A DNA stretch of 12,271 bases from an uncultured Blautia sp. (GTDB taxonomy: Bacteria; Bacillota; Clostridia; Lachnospirales; Lachnospiraceae), in contig CAKSAW010000024.1 of NCBI GenBank assembly GCA_934437695.1, positions 1 to 12,271 on the forward strand, given 5' to 3'. Under the pieces are notes generated by a model that made no database searches, was not told the origin of the DNA, and saw only the letters and a list, made by a program, of their open reading frames with translations. Each line of letters begins with the position of its first letter. Positions within the stretch are counted from its first letter, which is position 1. The position numbers and the translations under genes are program-made. Shown here piece after piece: positions 1-7,411 of the stretch.

Positions 1-1469
1 TCACAGGTATTCTTATGTATTTTATCTGGCCGCTGGTACAGCATGGTATCTATGCTCTTGGAAATCTTGTAACCGGCACCGGATACCTGGGCACTTTTTT
101 GTTTGGAATTATAAAAAGAGCTTTGATTCCCTTTGGGCTCCACCACGTGTTTTATCTTCCGTTCTGGCAGACAGCCCTTGGCGGTTCCTCCTATGTGGCA
201 GGACAGCTGGTTTCCGGTGGACAGAATATTTTCTTTGCCCAGCTGGCGGATGCTGCCAATATCACCCATTTCAGTGCAGATGCCACCCGGTATTTTTCAG
301 GTGAATTTATATTCATGATCTTTGGTCTTCCGGGAGCTGCCCTTGCTATGTACCGCTGCGCTAAACCCGGGCGAAAAAAAGCTGCCGGCGGCCTGCTTTT
401 ATCTGCAGCCCTTACCTCAATGTTTACCGGCATCACAGAGCCTCTGGAATTTTCCTTTTTGTTTGCTGCTCCTGTGCTTTTTGGTGTACAGGTGCTCCTT
501 GCCGGAAGCTGCTACATGGTTGCACATATGCTGAATATAGCAGTTGGGCTTACTTTTTCAGGTGGACTGATCGACCTTATTCTTTTCGGAGTCCTTCAGG
601 GAAATGCCAAAACCGGGTGGCTGATGATCCTGCCTGCAGGTATTCTTTATTTCTTCCTATATTATTTTTCTTTCTCATTTCTGATCCGAAAATATGATCT
701 GAAAACCCCTGGACGGGAAGAAGATGGAGAAGAAACAAAACTTTATACAAAAAAAGATGTAAAACAAGCAGTAACCTCCCAGACCAGCGCCCTGATCACA
801 GAAGGACTGGGTGGCTCTCACAATATTCAGGATGTGGACTGCTGTGCTACCAGACTGAGAATCACAATAAAGGATCCTTCTCTTGTATCTGAAAAGATCC
901 TGAAAACCTCCGGTGCAAAGGGAATCATTCAAAAAGGTCCTAATATACAGATCATCTATGGACCGCAGGTAACTGTGATCAAAGCAGATCTGGAGGAATA
1001 TTTAGATTCCCATAGGTGTTCCTCTCATATTATTTTTTCTCCTGTTACAGGAAATTCTATGGATTTGTCACAGGTGAAGGATGGGGTCTTTTCAGAAGGT
1101 CTTATGGGTCCAGGCGCTGCCATCCTGCCAGAAGAAGGTAAAGTTTTCGCTCCTTTTTCCGGAACCGTATCCATGATTTTTGATACAAAACACGCCATAT
1201 CTCTTATCTCCCACACTGGTTTAGAGATTCTGATCCATATAGGGATCGACACAGTAAATCTTAAAGGTAAGTATTTCCAGATCCATACATCTGTGGGTGA
1301 AAGCGTAAAAAAAGGTCAGCTGCTTGCTGACTTTGATCTTGAAAATATTAAAAATGAGGGATATTCCATTGTCACACCTGTAGTGCTGGTAAACAGTGAA
1401 AGCCACCATGTTCACCTTGTAAAAAAAGGCCCTATCATAAAAGGTGAAGAATTTCTGACAGTGAAATAA
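1..1469 (+). CDS. PTS sugar permease EIICBA, glucose/alpha-glucoside family, 5' partial
   Basis: Membrane sugar transporter that takes up and phosphorylates a hexose or alpha-glucoside using phosphate relayed from HPr. The frame is open from base 3, before the first ATG at 15, so the start lies outside the window and roughly 150-200 residues of EIIC are missing. Residues counted from that ATG: EIIC membrane domain to about 228, with GLHH at 41-44 and the GITEP motif at 139-143, whose Glu is conserved for sugar binding. EIIB spans about 250-330, with phosphorylatable Cys277 in CATRLR. EIIA (Crr-like) spans about 340-484, with His393 and phospho-acceptor His408 in IHIGIDTV. All three phosphotransfer sites are intact. 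Domain order C-B-A matches PtsG-type permeases. The GLHHVFYLPFWQ stretch suggests glucose or an alpha-glucoside rather than GlcNAc, but the substrate is inference. It converges on infA and shares its terminator. Confidence 0.9.
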   Translation, partial: TGILMYFIWPLVQHGIYALGNLVTGTGYLGTFLFGIIKRALIPFGLHHVFYLPFWQTALGGSSYVAGQLVSGGQNIFFAQLADAANITHFSADATRYFSGEFIFMIFGLPGAALAMYRCAKPGRKKAAGGLLLSAALTSMFTGITEPLEFSFLFAAPVLFGVQVLLAGSCYMVAHMLNIAVGLTFSGGLIDLILFGVLQGNAKTGWLMILPAGILYFFLYYFSFSFLIRKYDLKTPGREEDGEETKLYTKKDVKQAVTSQTSALITEGLGGSHNIQDVDCCATRLRITIKDPSLVSEKILKTSGAKGIIQKGPNIQIIYGPQVTVIKADLEEYLDSHRCSSHIIFSPVTGNSMDLSQVKDGVFSEGLMGPGAAILPEEGKVFAPFSGTVSMIFDTKHAISLISHTGLEILIHIGIDTVNLKGKYFQIHTSVGESVKKGQLLADFDLENIKNEGYSIVTPVVLVNSESHHVHLVKKGPIIKGEEFLTVK

Positions 1470-1477
1470 AAAGGTTC

Positions 1478-1528
1478 AAAAAAGGCTGCTGTAGCACTCC
1501 TGTGTCAGGAATAAATACAGCAGCCTTT
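1478..1528 (-). terminator. Intrinsic terminator between convergent infA and the PTS gene
   Basis: A perfect 13-bp stem pairs 1481-1493 with 1516-1528 (AAAGGCTGCTGTA and its complement). A smaller TCCTG/CAGGA hairpin sits in the loop at 1498-1510. Read on the minus strand the stem runs into six consecutive Us and then a second U5 stretch, the classic Rho-independent form, 26 nt after the infA stop codon. On the plus strand the tail is only UUUAU, so termination of the PTS transcript is probably weaker. The element ends the ribosomal block. Confidence 0.9.
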
Positions 1529-1554
1529 ATCAGCCTGTAAGCTTAAAACGGATC

Positions 1555-1773
1555 TTATTTATCTCTCCAGATGATCCTGCCCTTGGACAAATCATATGGT
1601 GAAAGTTCAATCGTTACTTTATCTCCCGGAAGAATACGGATGAAATTCATGCGCAGCTTTCCGCTGATATGTGCAAGAACCACATGTTTATTCTCCAGTT
1701 CAACCTTAAACATTGCATTTGGAAGTTTTTCCAGAACAGTACCTTCCACTTCAATAACATCTGCTTTTGACAT
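1555..1773 (-). CDS. infA: Translation initiation factor IF-1
   Basis: Small cytoplasmic factor that binds the 30S A site during initiation and works with IF-2 and IF-3. The 72-residue product is full length for the family: a single S1-like OB fold with [21 protein letters not shown] in the middle and the conserved [13 protein letters not shown] end. The start has a good AGGAGG upstream. It is the last gene of the minus-strand block, 78 nt after map. The usual next gene in Firmicutes, rpmJ, is absent; a terminator follows 26 nt after the stop instead. The gap to map is also too short for the small KOW-domain gene often found between map and infA in Clostridia. Confidence 0.97.
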   Translation of the reverse strand: MSKADVIEVEGTVLEKLPNAMFKVELENKHVVLAHISGKLRMNFIRILPGDKVTIELSPYDLSKGRIIWRDK

Positions 1774-1851
1774 TGATTAACCTCCTGTGTCTGTCATCTG
1801 AAAACGAGTATTTGTACCTGTAGAGTACCCTCACAGTTACGAATATTTCAA

Positions 1852-2607
1852 TTATTTAGTAAGCGTCAGAATCTCCGGTTCACCATCTGTGATCAGGATC
1901 GTATTCTCATAATGTGCTGAGAGAGAACCATCCATTGTTACAACAGTCCACTCATCATCCAGCCAGACTACATCCGGACGCCCCAGATTGATCATTGGCT
2001 CAATGGCAAGTGTCATCCCCGGTATTAGCTTAACGCCTCTGCGTTTCTGCGGGAAATTAGGGATCTGCGGGTCTTCGTGAAGATGTGTGCCAATCCCATG
2101 GCCAACCAGGTCACGAACAATACCATAATGGTATTTTGCCGCATATGCCCCAATCGCCTTTGAAATGTCATTAAGATGATTTCCTGCTTTCGCATACTTA
2201 ATCCCCTCGAAGAAGGACTGCCTGGTCACATCCATCAGCTGCCTTGCCTCCTGGGATACTTCGCCCACTGCATAGGTACGCGCTGCATCTGAATGGTATC
2301 CTTTATAGATCAGTCCGGCATCGATCTTCACCAGATCACCGTCCCTTATAACCTTCTCCTCCGAAGGAATCCCATGAACAACCTCGTCATTCAGGCTGAT
2401 ACAGAAAGATCCTGGAAAACCTCCATAATTTAAAAAGTTTGGAATACATCCCAGTGAACGAATCATTTCTTCGCCGATACGATCCAATTCCTTTGTTGTA
2501 ATTCCAGGTTTAATATAAGGGATCAGTCCATCATGCACCTTTTCAAGAAGATGTCCGGATTCCCTCATAAGTTGGATTTCATGCTCTGTTTTTATAGTAA
2601 CTGACAT
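1852..2607 (-). CDS. map: Methionine aminopeptidase, type I
   Basis: Removes the initiator methionine from nascent proteins at the ribosome; a dinuclear metal enzyme of the pita-bread fold. The 251-residue length matches the short type I bacterial form with no N-terminal SEC-C zinc extension. All five metal ligands can be read: Asp96 (KIDAG), Asp107 (HSDAAR), His170 (GHGIG), Glu203 (IEP) and Glu234 (HYENT). The catalytic histidines His78 (VVHGI) and His177 (HEDP) are also present, so the enzyme should be active. It starts 14 nt after adk. Placement of adk and map between secY and infA is the standard Firmicute arrangement and links chain maturation to translation and export. Confidence 0.97.
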   Translation of the reverse strand: MSVTIKTEHEIQLMRESGHLLEKVHDGLIPYIKPGITTKELDRIGEEMIRSLGCIPNFLNYGGFPGSFCISLNDEVVHGIPSEEKVIRDGDLVKIDAGLIYKGYHSDAARTYAVGEVSQEARQLMDVTRQSFFEGIKYAKAGNHLNDISKAIGAYAAKYHYGIVRDLVGHGIGTHLHEDPQIPNFPQKRRGVKLIPGMTLAIEPMINLGRPDVVWLDDEWTVVTMDGSLSAHYENTILITDGEPEILTLTK

Positions 2608-2621
2608 TTGTTTTCCCCGTT

Positions 2622-3266
2622 TTATTCACCAAGGATAGCCACGATATCCCCAAATACCTCTTCAAGGTCCTTGGTTCCATCTACTGTCTTTAAAACACCC
2701 TGGTTTGTATAATAATCAATCAGTGGCTGTGTCTGATCATGGTACACATTCAGACGCTTCTGCACGGTCTCTGGCTTGTCGTCATCACGAAGAACCAGAT
2801 CTTCTCCACATGCATCGCATACACCTTCTGTCTTTGGTGATGCATAAACAACATGATAAGTTGCACCGCATTTCAGGCAGGCACGTCTTCCACCCATACG
2901 TCTTACAATATTCTCATCCGGAACATCTACATCAATTGCATAATCGATCTTGCTTCCCAGTTTCTCAAGTGCTTTTGTCAGACACTCTGCCTGTGGAATT
3001 GTTCTTGGAAATCCATCAAGAACATAACCATTTTCTGCATCTGACTGCTGGATCCTGTCCACAACAAGGTCGCATGTAAGCTCATCCGGTACTAAAAGCC
3101 CCTGATCCATATATGTTTTTGCTTTTTTGCCAAGTTCTGTCCCGTTTTTGATATTTGCACGGAAAATATCGCCTGTGGAAATATGGGGAATTCCATATTT
3201 TGCAGCAATCTTCTTGGCCTGTGTACCCTTGCCGGCTCCCGGCGCTCCTAACATAACGATTCTCAT
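2622..3266 (-). CDS. adk: Adenylate kinase, zinc-binding LID form
   Basis: Cytoplasmic enzyme that interconverts ATP + AMP and 2 ADP, keeping adenylate pools balanced. The 214 residues are typical of the long bacterial form. The P-loop GAPGAGKG is at 7-14, the AMP-binding DGFPRT at 84-89, and the LID carries four cysteines at 130, 133, 150 and 153 (CxxC...CxxC), the structural zinc site common in Firmicutes. AGGAGG at 3273-3278 sets the start. A 98-nt spacer separates it from secY and holds a strong hairpin and a perfect TATAAT, so adk-map-infA may be expressed partly apart from the upstream ribosomal genes (inference). Confidence 0.98.
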   Translation of the reverse strand: MRIVMLGAPGAGKGTQAKKIAAKYGIPHISTGDIFRANIKNGTELGKKAKTYMDQGLLVPDELTCDLVVDRIQQSDAENGYVLDGFPRTIPQAECLTKALEKLGSKIDYAIDVDVPDENIVRRMGGRRACLKCGATYHVVYASPKTEGVCDACGEDLVLRDDDKPETVQKRLNVYHDQTQPLIDYYTNQGVLKTVDGTKDLEEVFGDIVAILGE

Positions 3267-3280
3267 AAAATACCTCCTGC

Positions 3281-3300
3281 ATGGGATTACTATGGGATTA
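3281..3300. repeat. Short direct repeat upstream of the adk ribosome binding site
   Basis: ATGGGATTA occurs at 3281-3289 and again at 3292-3300, an 11-nt period, between the adk Shine-Dalgarno sequence and the TATAAT-like box. It could be replication slippage or a binding site; nothing in the sequence decides between these. Confidence 0.55.
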
Positions 3301-3325
3301 TTATAGGTTTCCTTATTTTAAGCAA
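3300..3325 (-). promoter_or_regulatory. Possible internal promoter for adk-map-infA
   Basis: On the minus strand a perfect -10 hexamer TATAAT lies at 3300-3305, about 34 nt before the adk start. The only -35 candidate, TTGCTT at 3320-3325, matches just TTG and sits 14 nt away, shorter than the usual 17. It also overlaps the end of the hairpin at 3324-3355. The placement is sensible for a short adk leader, but the evidence is weak and the AT-rich context makes a chance TATAAT possible. Confidence 0.25.
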
Positions 3326-3355
3326 GGCTGCGATGCAAAATAGCACCGCAACCTT
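3324..3355 (-). other. Strong RNA hairpin between secY and adk
   Basis: The minus-strand transcript can form a 13-bp stem, AAGGTTGCGGTGC with GCATCGCAGCCTT, around a 6-nt UAUUUU loop. Two pairs are U-G and G-U wobbles. On the plus strand the same positions would be C-A mismatches, so the structure fits RNA from the transcribed strand. It begins 9 nt after the secY stop. The following bases are GCUUAAAAU with no U-run, so it is not a standard terminator. It may protect the 3' end of the upstream mRNA, act as a processing site or attenuate read-through into adk; all three are inference. Confidence 0.7.
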
Positions 3356-3364
3356 ATCATGGCT

Positions 3365-4681
3365 TTATTCGTTCAGGAAGCCCTTGTAATTGCGGACAAG
3401 CATCTGGGACTCGATCTGTTTCACAGTCTCAAGGATAACTCCTACGATAATGATGATAGATGTACCACCAAAGGAAACATTTGCTCCAAATACACCGTTA
3501 AAGAAGAACGGAATAACTGCCACAATAATAAGGCCAACTACACCAATAAAGATTATATAATTCAGGATTTTGGTCAGATAATCTGACGTAGGCTTACCAG
3601 GTCTGATACCTGGGATAAAACCACCCTGTTTCTTGATATTATCTGCTACTTCCAGTGGATTAAAGGTAATGGAAGTATAGAAATATGCAAAGAAGACACA
3701 AAGTAAGATGTACACTACCAGTCCCCAGGTATACTGAAGCTGGCTCGGATTACACCAGTTGTTGGAAGAAAGACCACGAAGGATCTCACCGCCAATACCT
3801 GTACTGTTTGCCTTTCCTGCCATCTGGGCGATCACACCCGGGAAGGACATAATAGAAGAAGCAAAGATAACAGGGATTACACCTGCTGTATTAACCTTCA
3901 AAGGAATATTGGTCGTCTGTCCGCCCATAAGCTTTCTTCCAACCATCTTCCTGGAATACTGTACAGGAATTCTTCTCTCTGCACCGTTCAGAATCAGAAC
4001 GAAAACAACCATTGCGATAATGATCGCTGCAATGATCAATCCGGCAAGCATTCCTTTTGCAATCGTCTTACCTTTGATAAAGTTCTCATACAGAACTGTC
4101 AGATCACTTGGGACACGGGATATGATATTAACAGTAAGTACGATAGAAATACCATTTCCAACGCCCTTCTCAGTAATACGCTCACCGATCCACATAAGCA
4201 TTGCTGATCCAGCTGTCAGACACACAACAACTGTAAATCCTTTGAAGAAGTTCATGTTTGGAATAAGACCCTGACGTCCGAATCCGATTGCCATGGCAAT
4301 TGACTCAAACAGAGCAAGACCAACCGTTACATAACGGGTGATTGCTGTGATCTTTTTCCTTCCTTCTTCACCATCTCTCTGCATCTCTTCCAGTGCCGGA
4401 ATGGCAATGGTAAGCAGCTGCATGATAATGGAAGAAGTGATGTACGGTGTAATGTTCAATGCAAAGATCGACATCTGAGTAAAGGAACCACCGGTAAATG
4501 CATCAAAGAAGTTGAATGCATCGCCGGTATTCTGTTTAAACCAGTCCTTAAAGAAATCACTGTCAACTCCAGGTACCGGGAGCTGTGATCCAATACGGAT
4601 CACAAGAATCATCCACAGTACATAGAGAAGTTTACGCCGCATTTCTTTAACTCTGAAAATATTTTTCAGATTTTCTAACAT
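3365..4681 (-). CDS. secY: Protein translocase channel subunit SecY
   Basis: Central pore subunit of the SecYEG channel that carries unfolded proteins across, or into, the cytoplasmic membrane with SecA and the ribosome. The 438 residues fit the ten-helix family. TM1 is near 14-33, followed by the plug region at about 55-75. Recognisable signatures are GERITEKGVGNGIS at 166-179, the cytoplasmic loop ERRIPVQ at 235-241 and FIPGIRPG at 355-362; the last two loops contact SecA or the ribosome. The start codon overlaps the rplO stop by one base (UAAUG), with GAGGUG inside the end of rplO, so translation is probably coupled. Its place after rplO is conserved across bacteria. Confidence 0.98.
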   Translation of the reverse strand: MLENLKNIFRVKEMRRKLLYVLWMILVIRIGSQLPVPGVDSDFFKDWFKQNTGDAFNFFDAFTGGSFTQMSIFALNITPYITSSIIMQLLTIAIPALEEMQRDGEEGRKKITAITRYVTVGLALFESIAMAIGFGRQGLIPNMNFFKGFTVVVCLTAGSAMLMWIGERITEKGVGNGISIVLTVNIISRVPSDLTVLYENFIKGKTIAKGMLAGLIIAAIIIAMVVFVLILNGAERRIPVQYSRKMVGRKLMGGQTTNIPLKVNTAGVIPVIFASSIMSFPGVIAQMAGKANSTGIGGEILRGLSSNNWCNPSQLQYTWGLVVYILLCVFFAYFYTSITFNPLEVADNIKKQGGFIPGIRPGKPTSDYLTKILNYIIFIGVVGLIIVAVIPFFFNGVFGANVSFGGTSIIIIVGVILETVKQIESQMLVRNYKGFLNE

Positions 4682-5121
4682 TAGATCACCTCGACGGTAC
4701 CACCAGCAGCTTCGATTTTTGCTTTTGCAGTCTCGCTGACAGCATTTACTTTGACATTAAGTTTCTTTGTCAACTCGCCATTTCCAAGGATCTTAACTCC
4801 ATCTCCTGCTTTGGAAATTGCTCTGCTTTCAAGTAAACTCTCAACAGTTACTTCTGCACCATCCTCAAAACGGTTCAGAATGTCAACATTGATTGCAATA
4901 ATCTCTTTAGAATTTCTGTTTGTGAATCCTCTCTTTGGCAGACGTCTGTATAAAGGCATCTGTCCACCTTCAAATCCCGGTTTCTTATGTCCGGAACGTG
5001 CTAACTGTCCTTTATGGCCTTTTCCGGCTGTTTTGCCGTTTCCTGAACCATGTCCACGGCCTCTTCTGAAGTTATCGCTATGCTTAGAACCATCAGCTGG
5101 TCTTAAGTTTGATAATTCCAT
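4681..5121 (-). CDS. rplO: Large-subunit ribosomal protein L15 (uL15)
   Basis: Late-assembling 50S protein that binds 23S rRNA through a long extended N-terminal tail. The 146 residues are normal length. The tail is glycine/lysine/histidine rich (about 18-50, [19 protein letters not shown]) with [17 protein letters not shown] next, both hallmarks of L15. The globular end contains the alternating [19 protein letters not shown] region. It starts 37 nt after rpmD with GGAGGUGCCAAU before the ATG, and its stop overlaps the secY start. Confidence 0.98.
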   Translation of the reverse strand: MELSNLRPADGSKHSDNFRRGRGHGSGNGKTAGKGHKGQLARSGHKKPGFEGGQMPLYRRLPKRGFTNRNSKEIIAINVDILNRFEDGAEVTVESLLESRAISKAGDGVKILGNGELTKKLNVKVNAVSETAKAKIEAAGGTVEVI

Positions 5122-5158
5122 ATTGGCACCTCCTTTTAGTATTCAACTCTTTTAACTA

Positions 5159-5341
5159 TTATGCTTCTTCTACTTTAACCAGGTGCTGTACCTGCTGAAT
5201 CATTCCTCTGGTTGCAGCATTATCCGGCATCTCAACTGTTTTATGCATCTTTGTAAGACCCATAGCCTTAACAGTCAGTTTGTGCTTCGGAACTGCGCCA
5301 ATAGGAGATTTTACTAATGTAACTTTTAATGTGTTTGCCAT
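5159..5341 (-). CDS. rpmD: Large-subunit ribosomal protein L30 (uL30)
   Basis: Small 50S protein. The 60 residues are the usual length for the short bacterial L30, a ferredoxin-like fold. The N-terminal strand LKVTLVKSPIGAVPKHKLTVKAMGL and the RGMIQQVQHLVKVEE end are typical. It lies 14 nt after rpsE and 37 nt before rplO, in the standard spc order. Confidence 0.97.
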   Translation of the reverse strand: MANTLKVTLVKSPIGAVPKHKLTVKAMGLTKMHKTVEMPDNAATRGMIQQVQHLVKVEEA

Positions 5342-5355
5342 TTTCGTATTCCTCC

Positions 5356-5865
5356 TTAAGCCAGAATCTCATCAACAGATTTACCGCGAAGTTTAGCAAC
5401 TTCTTCCGGAGTCTTTAACTGTCTTAAGCCTTCGATGGTAGCAAGAACAACATTCTGTTTATTTCTGGATCCCATACATTTTGTACGGATGTTTTTGATA
5501 CCTGCTAACTCGATTACCGCACGTGCAGGGCCACCAGCGATAACTCCAGTACCTTCCGGAGCTCTCTTCAGAAGCATCTGTGCGCTTCCGTAGTTTCCTA
5601 CAAAATCATGGGTAATAGAACCATTCTCATCTCTGGCAACTGTAACTAATTTCTTCATTGCATCCTCTTTTCCTTTGCGGATTGCTTCAGGAATCTCGGC
5701 TGCTTTTCCTAAACCTGCGCCAACGTGTCCATTGCCGTCACCGACAACAACTAAAGCTGTGAAACGGAAGTTACGACCACCTTTAACAACCTTTGTAACA
5801 CGCTTGATTGACACTACTTTATCTTCTAATTCTAACTGACTAGCATCAATAAGATTACGTTTCAT
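5356..5865 (-). CDS. rpsE: Small-subunit ribosomal protein S5 (uS5)
   Basis: 30S protein at the mRNA entry side, involved in decoding fidelity and helicase activity with S3 and S4. The 169 residues carry an N-terminal dsRBD-like domain and a C-terminal S5 fold. The loop [11 protein letters not shown] at 21-31 is where spectinomycin-resistance changes arise in other bacteria; nothing odd is seen there. Further family signatures are [16 protein letters not shown] at 40-55 and [13 protein letters not shown] near 120. The start is fixed by GGAGGAGC upstream and by the family N-terminus. Gaps are 18 nt to rplR and 14 nt to rpmD. Confidence 0.98.
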   Translation of the reverse strand: MKRNLIDASQLELEDKVVSIKRVTKVVKGGRNFRFTALVVVGDGNGHVGAGLGKAAEIPEAIRKGKEDAMKKLVTVARDENGSITHDFVGNYGSAQMLLKRAPEGTGVIAGGPARAVIELAGIKNIRTKCMGSRNKQNVVLATIEGLRQLKTPEEVAKLRGKSVDEILA

Positions 5866-5883
5866 GTGTTTTCGCTCCTCCTT

Positions 5884-6252
5884 TTAGAATTTCAGTCCAG
5901 CTTCTCTTGCTGCCTCTGCCAATGCTTTTACTTTACCATGGTAAATGTAACCGCCTCTGTCAAAAACTACGCCTTCGATGCCAGCTTCCAAAGCCTTTTT
6001 ACCGATCACGGTACCAAGAGCTGCTGCAGCTGCTACATCGTCTGTGTTCTCAAGCTGTGCTTTTACATCTTTCTGAAGAGTAGAAGCAGATACTAAAGTC
6101 TTGCCAACAGTGTCATCGATAATCTGTGCATACATATGCTTGTTTGAACGAAATACTGCAAGACGAGGAGTCGTAGCAGTGCCGTTTAAATGATGACGTA
6201 ATCTTCTATGCTTTTTCTGACGAATTTCCGCCCTAGATGCTTTATTAATCAT
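5884..6252 (-). CDS. rplR: Large-subunit ribosomal protein L18 (uL18)
   Basis: Binds 5S rRNA together with L5 and delivers it to the central protuberance of the 50S subunit. The 122 residues are normal. The basic N-terminal arm ([18 protein letters not shown]) and the core [20 protein letters not shown] are diagnostic, as is [24 protein letters not shown] at the end. It begins 17 nt after rplF, with AAGGAGAG before the ATG. Confidence 0.98.
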   Translation of the reverse strand: MINKASRAEIRQKKHRRLRHHLNGTATTPRLAVFRSNKHMYAQIIDDTVGKTLVSASTLQKDVKAQLENTDDVAAAAALGTVIGKKALEAGIEGVVFDRGGYIYHGKVKALAEAAREAGLKF

Positions 6253-6269
6253 TTTCTCACTCTCCTTAA

Positions 6270-6809
6270 TTATTTCTTACCGGTCTTACCAACTTTACGT
6301 CTGATAACTTCATCAGAATACTTGATACCTTTGCCCTTATATGGCTCAGGTCTTCTCTTGTCTCTGATCTCAGCCGCAAACTGTCCAACCTTCTCTTTGC
6401 TGATACCGGATACGACGATCTTGTTGTCTTCAACTTTTGTCTCAATACCATCCGGATCTTCCATTTCAACCGGGTGAGAATATCCAAGGCTTAATACAAG
6501 CTTTTTACCCTGTTTTGCTGCTTTATAACCAACACCGTTTACCTCAAGTGTTTTGGAATAGCCTTCGCTTACTCCGACTACCATGTTGTGGATAAGGCTT
6601 CTGGTCAATCCATGAAGGGATTTCATCTTCTTAAGATCATTTGGTCTTGCAACTACTACATGACCATCTTCTACTTTGATTTCCATTTCTGTAGGAAGCG
6701 CTCTTTCAAGTGTTCCTTTTGGTCCCTTTACAGTTACTACATTACCCTCAGCAATAGATACCTCAACTCCTGCCGGGATAGCAACTGGAAGTCTACCGAT
6801 TCGTGACAT
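6270..6809 (-). CDS. rplF: Large-subunit ribosomal protein L6 (uL6)
   Basis: 50S protein near the factor-binding site and sarcin-ricin loop, made of two duplicated L6 folds. The 179 residues are full length. Clear marks are the N-terminal [15 protein letters not shown], the middle [15 protein letters not shown] near 90-105, and the C-terminal [16 protein letters not shown] signature. A strong AAGGAGG precedes the ATG. It lies after a 98-nt spacer downstream of rpsH that contains a GC-rich hairpin. Confidence 0.98.
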   Translation of the reverse strand: MSRIGRLPVAIPAGVEVSIAEGNVVTVKGPKGTLERALPTEMEIKVEDGHVVVARPNDLKKMKSLHGLTRSLIHNMVVGVSEGYSKTLEVNGVGYKAAKQGKKLVLSLGYSHPVEMEDPDGIETKVEDNKIVVSGISKEKVGQFAAEIRDKRRPEPYKGKGIKYSDEVIRRKVGKTGKK

Positions 6810-6838
6810 ACTGTGTGTCCTCCTTACTTAGATTATCG

Positions 6839-6859
6839 GAGGGGAAACTGTATCCCCTC
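6839..6859 (-). other. GC-rich hairpin between rpsH and rplF
   Basis: On the minus strand GAGGGGA pairs perfectly with TCCCCTC across a 7-nt loop (UACAGUU), giving a 7-bp stem of five G-C and two A-T pairs. It sits 30 nt before the rplF start and upstream of its Shine-Dalgarno. The 5' arm GAGGGG itself resembles a Shine-Dalgarno sequence but has no start codon at a useful distance. No U-run follows, so it is not an ordinary terminator. Confidence 0.6.
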
Positions 6860-6897
6860 TGTTTTCAGTGCTGCGTCTTTGGTGTGCATCAGTGTAA

Positions 6898-6913
6898 GCT
6901 TACCAGCTTACCA
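6898..6913. repeat. Tandem 8-nt duplication spanning the rpsH stop codon
   Basis: GCTTACCA occurs twice in direct contact (6898-6905 and 6906-6913). The stop codon of rpsH lies within the second copy on the plus strand, and the first copy repeats the stop context in the spacer. It looks like slippage; no function is evident. Confidence 0.6.
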
Positions 6914-7309
6914 AACGAATGCCAGTACCTCGCCGCCTACCTGCTGTTTACGAGCTTCTTTATCTGTGATAACGCCCTTATTTGTAGAGATGATTGCTAC
7001 ACCAAGTCCACCAAGAACCTTTGGAAGCTCATCTTTACCAGCATACACACGAAGACCTGGTTTGGAGATTCTCTTTAAACCAGTAATGATCTTCTCGTTT
7101 TTGTCTTCACCGTATTTCAGTGTGATATGGATTGTCTTGCATGCTCCATCCTCAACTAAATCATACTTTGTGATATATCCCTCATCTAAAAGAATGTTTG
7201 CGATTGCAATTTTCATTTTGGATGCCGGAACGTCTACTGTGTCATGTTTTGCAGTGTTAGCATTACGAATTCTTGTAAGCATATCTGCGATTGGATCGCT
7301 CATTGTCAT
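6908..7309 (-). CDS. rpsH: Small-subunit ribosomal protein S8 (uS8)
   Basis: Primary 16S rRNA binding protein needed for assembly of the 30S platform; in E. coli it is also the translational repressor of the spc operon. The 133 residues are full length. The N-terminal [14 protein letters not shown] and the C-terminal [33 protein letters not shown] are diagnostic. The ATG at 7309 is 8 nt from GGAGG, whereas the in-frame ATG two codons later is too far, so the longer start is preferred. Unusually, it is flanked on both sides by long spacers: 102 nt from rpsN and 98 nt to rplF. Confidence 0.98.
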   Translation of the reverse strand: MTMSDPIADMLTRIRNANTAKHDTVDVPASKMKIAIANILLDEGYITKYDLVEDGACKTIHITLKYGEDKNEKIITGLKRISKPGLRVYAGKDELPKVLGGLGVAIISTNKGVITDKEARKQQVGGEVLAFVW

Positions 7310-7411
7310 GTAAGTTTCCTCCTCATTCAGACTTTACATGTCTTAGATATATTTGAATAATTTACGTGTTACCTTGTTCATCAACGGATCTTACTCATTA
7401 AGTGCTTCGAT
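7310..7411 (-). other. AT-rich spacer between rpsN and rpsH
   Basis: A 102-nt non-coding gap, about one third G+C by hand count, ending in the rpsH ribosome binding site. Only small stems are visible, such as AGAC/GTCT around ATGTAAA near the 3' end. It shares the word TCATTAAGTG (7395-7404) with the rpsS-rplV spacer and AACGGATCTTA (7383-7393) with the sequence at the infA stop. I see no promoter that meets consensus. Confidence 0.5.

Noticed and set aside
1800..1850. Promoter for infA starting from TTGAAA on the minus strand
   Set aside because: The -35 match is good, but the best -10 at 17-18 nt (TACTCT) matches only three of six bases.
3324..3355. secY-adk hairpin as an intrinsic terminator
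   Set aside because: The stem is strong but is followed on the transcript by GCUUAAAAU rather than a U-run, so ordinary intrinsic termination is unlikely.
3759..4274. Plus-strand 171-codon frame opposite secY
   Set aside because: Antisense to conserved SecY transmembrane segments. Its hydrophobic look comes from the opposite strand of membrane-helix codons.
6813..7313. Plus-strand 166-codon frame opposite rpsH
   Set aside because: It is an antisense shadow of rpsH and its spacer, with no family resemblance. The minus-strand frame is clearly S8.
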